A stretch of DNA of 64,000 nucleotides from Rhodococcus sp. 06-235-1A (lineage in GTDB: Bacteria > Actinomycetota > Actinomycetes > Mycobacteriales > Mycobacteriaceae). Location: NCBI RefSeq assembly GCF_002258785.1, contig NZ_NOYI01000027.1, positions 62,001 to 126,000 of the forward strand, written 5' to 3'. The notes beneath the pieces were generated by a model that was given only the letters and a program-made list of their open reading frames with translations, was not told the DNA's origin and made no database searches. The position numbers and the translations under genes are program-made. Shown here piece after piece: positions 58,028 to 64,000 of this stretch (the stretch's first letter is position 1; each line of letters opens with the position of its first letter).

Positions 58028-59389
58028 ATGAGTGAAGAAAACGCCCTGATCGTCCACTGGCATGATCTGGGGCGTCATCTGGGCGCATACGGGGTGCGCT
58101 CGGTGTCGAGCCCACGCGTCGACGCGCTTGCCGCCGAGGGCATCCTGTTCACCCGCGCGCATGCCACCGCGCCACTGTGCTCGCCGTCGCGGGGTTCGCT
58201 GTTCACCGGCCGCTACCCGCAGAGCAACGGGCTCGTCGGCTTGGCTCACCACGGTTGGGAATATCGCCCTGGAGTCCAGACCCTGCCTGCTTTGCTCGGT
58301 GAATCAGGTTGGCAAACAACACTGTTCGGGATGCAGCATGAAACCTCGTTTCCTGCCAGGCTGGGATTCGAGACGTTCGATGTTTCGAATTCGTACTGCG
58401 AGTACGTCGTGGAGAAGGCGGACGAGTGGTTGCGCGAGGAGCGCCCCCGCCCCTTCCTGTTGACGGCAGGCTTCTTCGAGACGCACCGGCCCTACCCGAG
58501 GGAGCGATACACCCCGGTCGACGCCTCGTCGATCGAGGTTCCGGACTACCTGCCGGACACGCCGGAGGTCCGCGCCGATCTGGCCGAATTCCACGGGTCC
58601 GTCGAGGTTGCAGATGCGGCGGTGGGGGAGCTGCTCGACACGCTCGCCGAGACGAGGCTCGACGAGAACACCTGGGTGGTCTTCATGACCGACCACGGCC
58701 CGGCCTTCCCGCGCGCGAAGTCGACCTTGTACGAGGCGGGCACCGGTATCGCCATGATCGTCCGCCCTCCGAAGTCGCGCGGACTGCAACCGAAGGTCTA
58801 CGACGAGTTGTTCAGTGGGGTCGACCTCGTGCCGACGCTGTTGGATCTGCTGGGGGTTCCGATACCCGATGAGGTGCAAGGGCTTTCGCATGCAGCGCAG
58901 CTGACCGGTGATCCCGCGGTGGCCCGCGACCAGGTGTTCACGTCGAAGACCTACCACGACTCGTTCGACCCCATCAGGGCCGTGCGGACAAAGGATTTCA
59001 GCTACATCGAGAACTACACGGACCGTCCGGAGCTGGATCTGCCGTGGGATATCGAGGAGAGCCCGTCCGGTCAGGCGGTAGCGGCTGCCGTGGCAGGCCC
59101 GAGAGCACGAACGGAACTCTACGACCTCAACACCGATCCAGGAGAAACCGTCAACGTCTACGACGACCCGGCGTATCGCACTGTTGCCGAGGATCTGGCG
59201 ATGCGACTGCACACCTGGCGGGAGTACACCCGCGACGTGATTCCGTCGGACTTCGTCGGTACGCGCATCTCCGATCGCTACACCCAGGACTACGTCGTCG
59301 TGCACGGGCTGAAGCCGACGTCTCGTTCTCCGCTCAGTTCCGAGCGAGGAATCGACGCTGCACATGACGGCGAATCAGGCAAGGTTTAA
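58028..59389 (+). CDS. Type I sulfatase (formylglycine-dependent)
   Basis: 453 residues. The activation motif is Cys51-SPSR in APLCSPSRGSLFTGRYP, matching CxPxR-type sites that FGE converts to formylglycine. Other marks are DSFDP, MTDHGPAF (metal Asp/His) and ARTELYDLNTDPGETVN. There is no signal peptide, so it hydrolyses intracellular sulfate esters and yields sulfate. The first residues ENALIVHWHDLGRHLGAYG carry the family metal-binding opening. A TAGGCA box lies 6 nt before the ATG. It is divergent from its FGE. Confidence 0.9.
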   Translation: MSEENALIVHWHDLGRHLGAYGVRSVSSPRVDALAAEGILFTRAHATAPLCSPSRGSLFTGRYPQSNGLVGLAHHGWEYRPGVQTLPALLGESGWQTTLFGMQHETSFPARLGFETFDVSNSYCEYVVEKADEWLREERPRPFLLTAGFFETHRPYPRERYTPVDASSIEVPDYLPDTPEVRADLAEFHGSVEVADAAVGELLDTLAETRLDENTWVVFMTDHGPAFPRAKSTLYEAGTGIAMIVRPPKSRGLQPKVYDELFSGVDLVPTLLDLLGVPIPDEVQGLSHAAQLTGDPAVARDQVFTSKTYHDSFDPIRAVRTKDFSYIENYTDRPELDLPWDIEESPSGQAVAAAVAGPRARTELYDLNTDPGETVNVYDDPAYRTVAEDLAMRLHTWREYTRDVIPSDFVGTRISDRYTQDYVVVHGLKPTSRSPLSSERGIDAAHDGESGKV

Positions 59390-59438
59390 ACGCTGCGAGA
59401 TTGAAATAGCCTGTTGCGCGCAGTCGTTGGAGTTCGTT

Positions 59439-59444
59439 TACGCT
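59439..59444 (+). promoter_or_regulatory. -10 box of leaderless stf0-cysD-cysNC operon
   Basis: TACGCT ends 7 nt before the ATG at 59452. TTGCGC at 59414-59419 is a candidate -35 with a 19-nt spacer. Confidence 0.6.
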
Positions 59445-59451
59445 CTCGTCC

Positions 59452-60243
59452 ATGAGCGAACCCCCACGTTCCTATCTGGTGCTTGCATCGCAGCGCAGTG
59501 GCAGCACCCTGCTCGTCGAATCGTTGCGCGCAACGGGTTTAGCGGGCGAGCCGCAGGAGTTCTTCCAGTACCTGCCGCGTACGTCGCTGGCACCCCAACC
59601 GCGTGAGTGGTTCACCGGCGTCGAGGACGAGTCCATCCTTCGTCTGCTCGCGCCGCTGGTCCTGGGCGCCCCGGCTACCGAGACCGCCGTGCAGTGGCGG
59701 GATCGAATTCGGGCGGCCGGGTGCAGCGACAACGGCGTCTGGGGCGGCAAACTGATGTGGAACCAGACACCGCTGCTCACCGGTTGGGCCGACGGACTAC
59801 CCGACCGATCGGGTGACGATCTGCTCTCCGCCATCCACGACGTCGTCGACGACGATGTACTTCTCGTTCACGTCAGGCGCGAAGACACTGTGGCGCAGGC
59901 GGTATCGATGTGGAGAGCGGTGCAGACCCAAGTGTGGCGCGGCAGCGCCGATCCCGAGGTCGATGCTCGCGCCGAGTACAACGCCGACGGAATCGCACAT
60001 CTGCATCGAATCCTCGTCGAGCAGGAAGAGTCCTGGAACCAGTGGTTCGCCGACGCCGGTGTCGAGCCCCTCGAGATCGGTTTCCGCGACCTGGCGTCCG
60101 ATACCACCGCGCAGGTCGGACGCGTGCTCGACGCTCTGGGTCTCGATCCGGCGCTCGCTCCACCGCCTGCACTGAAGAGGCAGGGAAACAGTCGGTCCGA
60201 TGACTGGATAGCGCGCTACACGGCCGAAAGGGTGAGCGCATGA
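59452..60243 (+). CDS. Stf0-family sulfotransferase
   Basis: 263 residues. The PAPS 5'-phosphosulfate loop is LASQRSGSTLL (SQRSGST at 13-19), followed by GLAGEPQEFF and WGGKLMWNQ. Later VHVRREDTVAQAVSMWRAVQT gives the 3'-phosphate contact. This pattern belongs to Stf0, which makes trehalose-2-sulfate in mycobacteria. It overlaps cysD by 4 nt, so the enzyme that uses PAPS is made with the enzymes that produce it. Confidence 0.9.
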   Translation: MSEPPRSYLVLASQRSGSTLLVESLRATGLAGEPQEFFQYLPRTSLAPQPREWFTGVEDESILRLLAPLVLGAPATETAVQWRDRIRAAGCSDNGVWGGKLMWNQTPLLTGWADGLPDRSGDDLLSAIHDVVDDDVLLVHVRREDTVAQAVSMWRAVQTQVWRGSADPEVDARAEYNADGIAHLHRILVEQEESWNQWFADAGVEPLEIGFRDLASDTTAQVGRVLDALGLDPALAPPPALKRQGNSRSDDWIARYTAERVSA

Positions 60244-61154
60244 CTGCGAGTGTCGCAACTGTCGACGAGCTTCGAATACTCGAGGCCGAATCCGTGCACA
60301 TCATTCGCGAGGTGGTAGCCGAACTCGAACGGCCTGTCCTGTTGTTCTCTGCGGGCAAGGACTCGATCGTATTGCTTCGGTTGGCAGAGAAAGCGTTTAG
60401 GCCATCGCCGCTGCCCTTCCCGGTATTGCATGTCGACACGGGACACAATTTTCCCGAGGTCATCGAATTTCGAGATCGACGCGTGCAGAGTTCGGGTCAC
60501 AAGCTGGTCGTGGCGTCGGTGCAAGACTCTATCGATCGTGGCCGCTCGACCGAGGTCGGTGGGCCCAATGCTTCGCGAAACCGACTACAGACGCGAACTC
60601 TGTTGGACGCTTTGGAAGACGGCCGATACGACGCTGCCTTCGGCGGTGCGCGGCGCGACGAGGAGCGAGCCCGCGCGAAAGAGCGAGTGCTGAGCTTCCG
60701 CGACGAGTTCGGCCAGTGGGACCCGCGGGCCCAGCGCCCCGAGCCGTGGTCGCTGTACAACGGGCGCATCCGCCGCGGCGAGCAGGTTCGCGTCTTCCCG
60801 CTGAGCAACTGGACCGAGCTCGATATCTGGCGTTACATCGAACTCGAAGGCCTCGAACTGCCGTCCATCTACTTCGCGCACGAGCGAGAGGTGTTCGAGC
60901 GGGACGGAATCCTGCTCAGCACATCGGAGTTCACCTCGCCTACCGAGCACGAGCGAGCGGCGACGGAATGGGTGCGCTACCGCACAGTGGGCGATCTGAC
61001 GATCACGGGAGCGGTGCGCTCGCACGCAACCGACATCGCCGGCGTCATCGGAGAAATCTCTGCGGCGACGGTATCCGAACGGGGAGAAACTCGCGCCGAC
61101 GACAGAACATCGGTGGCCGCGATGGAAGACCGCAAGCGCGAGGGATACTTCTGA
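60240..61154 (+). CDS. cysD: Sulfate adenylyltransferase small subunit CysD
   Basis: 304 residues with the PP-loop LFSAGKDSIVLLRLAEKAF (SAGKDS at 37-42), HVDTGHNFPEVIEFRD and FGGARRDEERARAKER, the complete CysD set. With CysN it forms APS from sulfate and ATP, driven by GTP. The ATG overlaps the sulfotransferase stop (ATGA), and the stop shares one base with the cysNC start. Confidence 0.95.
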   Translation: MTASVATVDELRILEAESVHIIREVVAELERPVLLFSAGKDSIVLLRLAEKAFRPSPLPFPVLHVDTGHNFPEVIEFRDRRVQSSGHKLVVASVQDSIDRGRSTEVGGPNASRNRLQTRTLLDALEDGRYDAAFGGARRDEERARAKERVLSFRDEFGQWDPRAQRPEPWSLYNGRIRRGEQVRVFPLSNWTELDIWRYIELEGLELPSIYFAHEREVFERDGILLSTSEFTSPTEHERAATEWVRYRTVGDLTITGAVRSHATDIAGVIGEISAATVSERGETRADDRTSVAAMEDRKREGYF

Positions 61155-63013
61155 TGACACGGCAACTTCTGAGGCTGGCAACGGCAGGTTCGGTCGACGA
61201 CGGCAAGAGCACGCTGATCGGTCGGCTGATGTTCGATACCGACAGCCTGCCGCTCGACCACCTGGACGCGGTCACCAAGGACGGCGTCGCCGACCTCGCA
61301 GCACTGTCGGACGGGCTGCGCGCCGAGCAGGAGCAGGGCATCACGATCGATGTGGCGTACCGATTCTTCTCCACCGGATCGCGGAGCTACATCCTGGCCG
61401 ATACCCCCGGTCACGAGAGATACACCCGCAACATGTTCACCGGTGCATCGACGGCCGACGTCGCAGTTCTGCTGGTCGACGCGCGCTCCGGAGTGCTGCG
61501 TCAAACACGCAGGCATGCCAGGATTTCGACGTTGCTCGGCGTCGAACACCTGGTTGCGGCCGTGAACAAGATCGACCTCGTCGGCTACGGCGAGGAACGG
61601 TTCCGTGAAGTGGAAGCCGAGCTTCGGCTCCTGACCGAGCGTCTGGGAGGCGTCGAGCTGACGGTGATCCCCTTGGCTGCCAAGGACGGCGACAACGTGG
61701 TGCACCGATCGGCGAACACGCCCTGGTACGACGGACCGACATTGCTCGAGCATCTCGAGGGCATCGAATTGGCAGCTCCCGCAGCGGAGCCCGCAGAGGT
61801 CCGACTGCCGATTCAGTGGGTGTCGCGACCCACCGTGGGAGAACGACGTAGGTACACCGGACGACTGTCGGCAGGCACACTCGCCGTCGGAGACGCGGTG
61901 ATCGCGCTGCCGTCGGGGTCTCGTTCCACGGTGACCGGACTCGACACTCTGGACGATGAACGCACGACTGCCGTTGCGCCACTGTCAGTTTCGGTCCAGT
62001 TGGCAGACGATATCGACATCGGTCGTGGGGACGTCCTGGTCAGTGGCGTCGACGGTGCACACGAGCCGGTGCTCGCGCGCGAGATCGACGCAACGGTGTG
62101 CTGGTTCGGCGCGACTCCACTACGTGCCGGAGACCGTGTGTCGCTCAAACACACGGCCAGGACGGTCCGTGCGACAGTGCAAGCATTGCATTCCCGGCTC
62201 GATCCGGAAACGCTGGACGAGAAGGATTTACCGGTCGAGTTGTCGCTCAACGATATCGGTACCGTGACTCTCCGAACGTCGTCGGTGATCGTGGCCGATC
62301 CGTACCTGGGTAACCGAGATGCCGGTGCGTTCATTCTGATCGACGAATCCTCGAACGACACCGTCGGTGCGGGAACCATCGCCGAGGCGAGGGAGGTCAA
62401 GCCGGGTGAGCAGACCCGTAACGACATCAAGTGGCATCCCTCGGCGCTCGACCGCGCACACCGCTGGGGCGCAACGGGACAGAGCGGAGCAACCGTCTGG
62501 TTCACCGGTCTGCCGGCCTCGGGTAAATCGACAGTGGCGGTGGCGCTCGAACGCGCATTGGTCGAATCGGGCCGCACTGCATACCTTCTCGATGGCGACA
62601 ACGTGCGCCACGGACTGTCCGACGATCTCGGTTTCAGCCCGGGCGACCGAGCCGAGAACATCCGCCGTGTGGGGCATTTGACGCGATTGCTCGCCGATGC
62701 CGGGGTGGTGGCGATCGCCTCGCTCGTGTCGCCGTTGGAATCGGACCGCGCTATCGCACGCGCACTGAACGACGCCGCGAAGCTCCCGTTCGTCGAGGTC
62801 GCCGTCAGCACTCCGTTGGAGGAGTGCGAGCGCCGTGACCCCAAGGGGCTCTACGCGCGAGCTCGGGCCGGCGAACTGAAGGGATTGACGGGCATCGACG
62901 CGCCGTACGAAGCGCCGTCGAACCCGGACCTGACGATCGATACCACCGGAGCCGACATCGACGATCTGGTGCAGAGGGTATTGGCGGTTCTGGAGGAACA
63001 CGAGCTGCGTTGA
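61154..63013 (+). CDS. cysNC: Bifunctional CysNC: sulfate adenylyltransferase GTPase subunit plus APS kinase
   Basis: 619 residues. The N-terminal GTPase has G1 GSVDDGKST (12-20), DTPGHERYTRNM and NKIDLVGYG, followed by EF-Tu-like domains. From about residue 440 comes an APS kinase with Walker A GLPASGKST at 452-460 and DGDNVRHGLSDDLGFSP, which makes PAPS. The ATG at 61154 is chosen for the 1-nt overlap with cysD and the family N-terminus MTRQLLRLATAGSVDDG. It ends with a TTGA overlap into the next gene. Confidence 0.95.
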   Translation: MTRQLLRLATAGSVDDGKSTLIGRLMFDTDSLPLDHLDAVTKDGVADLAALSDGLRAEQEQGITIDVAYRFFSTGSRSYILADTPGHERYTRNMFTGASTADVAVLLVDARSGVLRQTRRHARISTLLGVEHLVAAVNKIDLVGYGEERFREVEAELRLLTERLGGVELTVIPLAAKDGDNVVHRSANTPWYDGPTLLEHLEGIELAAPAAEPAEVRLPIQWVSRPTVGERRRYTGRLSAGTLAVGDAVIALPSGSRSTVTGLDTLDDERTTAVAPLSVSVQLADDIDIGRGDVLVSGVDGAHEPVLAREIDATVCWFGATPLRAGDRVSLKHTARTVRATVQALHSRLDPETLDEKDLPVELSLNDIGTVTLRTSSVIVADPYLGNRDAGAFILIDESSNDTVGAGTIAEAREVKPGEQTRNDIKWHPSALDRAHRWGATGQSGATVWFTGLPASGKSTVAVALERALVESGRTAYLLDGDNVRHGLSDDLGFSPGDRAENIRRVGHLTRLLADAGVVAIASLVSPLESDRAIARALNDAAKLPFVEVAVSTPLEECERRDPKGLYARARAGELKGLTGIDAPYEAPSNPDLTIDTTGADIDDLVQRVLAVLEEHELR

Positions 63014-64000
63014 GCAGACCGACGCTGTATGTCATCTGTGGTCTGCCCGCGACCGGAAAGTCGACTATCGCGTCGGCGATCGTGGCAGAGGCACAGTTGC
63101 CATTCGTGCGGGTGGACACGATAGAACATCAACTTGCCCTGGCGGCGTGCGGTGGTGGTTCGGCCGAACCGATCGGGCCGGCCGGTTACATGGTCGCTTA
63201 CGCCGTCGCGGCCGATAATCTCGCGTTCGGAATTTCGGTGGTCGTCGAATGCGTGAACCCACTCGAGGTCACGCGCCAGGCGTGGCGAGACGTCGCGAAT
63301 TCAGCGGGTGCCGACATCGTGGAATTCTTGGTGACATGTTCGGATACGAAGGAGCACCGACGCCGGGCCGAGGCGCGCTCGGTCGCAATTGTGGGCGACA
63401 CCGGAAGCTTTCGGGCTCCGAGGTGGGATGAGATCGAGCGCCGCGAATACGATCACTGGACAAGCGAACACCGTGTACTCGATACCGCCGGACGTACACC
63501 GGCAATGTCGATTGCTGACGCCCGTGCGATTCTCTTTCCTGTGTCAGCTCACCCTCTCGACGAACCCATCCGCAATTCTCTAGACGGCGCACTCTCGCGC
63601 TTTGCGGTTCGGCGCGGACGGGTCATGCGCGCCGATCCCGAGGTGTCGCCGTTCCTGGTGCACCCGGACGTTCTCGATCCGCAGGACTGGGACGACATCG
63701 CCGCCTTGTTCGGACCACGCACCGTGGTGGCGCTCAACGGTCCGGAACGCGAATTGCCGGCGGGGTGGTCGCATGTGGAGACCTTCGGCTTGGTGCAGCT
63801 GATCGGCACTGGCCTCGAGACCCGACCCTTCGCGGACGCCGTCGTGCTGACGGCAGCGGATGTCCCCGAGATGCTCGAATTGGTTCGTCGCACGGAGCCA
63901 GGGCCGTTCCTGCCCCGGACGATCGAGCTCGGCACGTACCTCGGAGTCCGGCGCGAAGGGGCGTTGATCGCGATGGCGGGGGAGCGCATGCACCCACCGG
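63010..64000 (+). CDS. P-loop kinase fused to a GNAT acetyltransferase (3' end outside window)
   Basis: An open frame from TTG at 63010 (TTGA overlap with the cysNC stop) that is uninterrupted to the window end, at least 330 codons. Residues 1-176 are a P-loop kinase of the AAA_33 / chloramphenicol-phosphotransferase-like kind (CGLPATGKSTIAS at 10-22, FVRVDTIEHQL, DTAGRTPAMSIADARAIL). From about residue 178 (SAHPLDEPIRNSLDGALSRFA) it reads as a GNAT that includes TRPFADAVVLTAADVPEML and RRTEPGPFLPRTIELGTYLGVRREG. No stop separates the two parts. Substrates unknown. Confidence 0.8.
   Translation, partial: MSRPTLYVICGLPATGKSTIASAIVAEAQLPFVRVDTIEHQLALAACGGGSAEPIGPAGYMVAYAVAADNLAFGISVVVECVNPLEVTRQAWRDVANSAGADIVEFLVTCSDTKEHRRRAEARSVAIVGDTGSFRAPRWDEIERREYDHWTSEHRVLDTAGRTPAMSIADARAILFPVSAHPLDEPIRNSLDGALSRFAVRRGRVMRADPEVSPFLVHPDVLDPQDWDDIAALFGPRTVVALNGPERELPAGWSHVETFGLVQLIGTGLETRPFADAVVLTAADVPEMLELVRRTEPGPFLPRTIELGTYLGVRREGALIAMAGERMHPP

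Noticed and set aside
1..64000. tRNA, rRNA, IS elements and CRISPR arrays
   Set aside because: No cloverleaf with a GGTTCRA arm, no transposase, and no regularly spaced repeats were found by reading both strands.

Overview
The window is high-GC actinobacterial chromosome, most likely a Rhodococcus or close relative. The evidence is a WhiB-family protein, an FprA-type ferredoxin reductase, a purT / rhodanese / metZ grouping known from mycobacteria, DUF222-HNH and CGNR proteins, many 4-nt ATGA/GTGA gene overlaps, and many start codons placed 6-8 nt after a TANNNT -10 box (leaderless transcripts). No tRNA, rRNA, IS element or CRISPR array was seen.

The dominant theme is sulfur. From left to right: (1) 1-5145 is ordinary metabolism: a MocR-type regulator fragment, alpha-methylacyl-CoA racemase, purT, DUF456, an amidohydrolase and an SMP-30 protein, ending in a strong hairpin. 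(2) 5146-13818 holds fprA, two TauD-type dioxygenases that each follow a cysteine-containing leader ORF, rhodanese-metZ, isochorismate synthase, a NagD-type phosphatase and a WhiB3-like Fe-S regulator. (3) 13978-19996 holds a flavin monooxygenase, then a promoter with a 25-bp palindrome, a SAM riboswitch, a Cys leader peptide, a polar amino-acid-type ABC transporter, a sarcosine-oxidase-like enzyme and a GNAT. (4) 20069-24095 is a mixed block with a DUF222-HNH gene carrying a LexA-like box. (5) 24135-35688 has a second SAM riboswitch and Cys leader, then a peptide-type ABC transporter co-transcribed with three luciferase-like monooxygenases (LLM), a DUF1684 protein, a quinone-oxidoreductase-like enzyme and a methyltransferase. 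(6) 35764-41648, minus strand, is a sulfonate-type ABC transporter with an LLM, preceded by a large FAD/NAD(P)-binding protein. (7) 41725-49866 has more LLM genes, a rhodanese-like protein, OsmC, gene debris and a repeated regulatory cassette. (8) 49882-57057 holds a 2-phosphosulfolactate phosphatase-like gene, a sugar ABC importer without an ATPase, small membrane and HIT proteins, a winged-helix regulator, a GNAT and methionine aminopeptidase. (9) 57108-64000 holds a formylglycine-generating enzyme divergent from its sulfatase, then Stf0 sulfotransferase, CysD, CysNC and a kinase-GNAT fusion that runs off the window.

Read together, the region looks like an organosulfur scavenging island: uptake (three ABC systems), oxidative C-S cleavage (two TauD, eight LLM), sulfate-ester hydrolysis (sulfatase plus FGE), sulfur handling (rhodaneses, OsmC, metZ) and sulfate activation. 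Control appears layered: SAM riboswitches, Cys-codon leader peptides, and a palindrome AATCA-N3-TGATT. The palindrome recurs through the island and in six places is centred 49-52 bp upstream of a start codon. The least familiar parts are that palindrome regulon, a duplicated leaderless 32-codon ORF whose 18-codon core differs only by synonymous changes, and a duplicated pairing of a short degenerate LLM with a full-length LLM.
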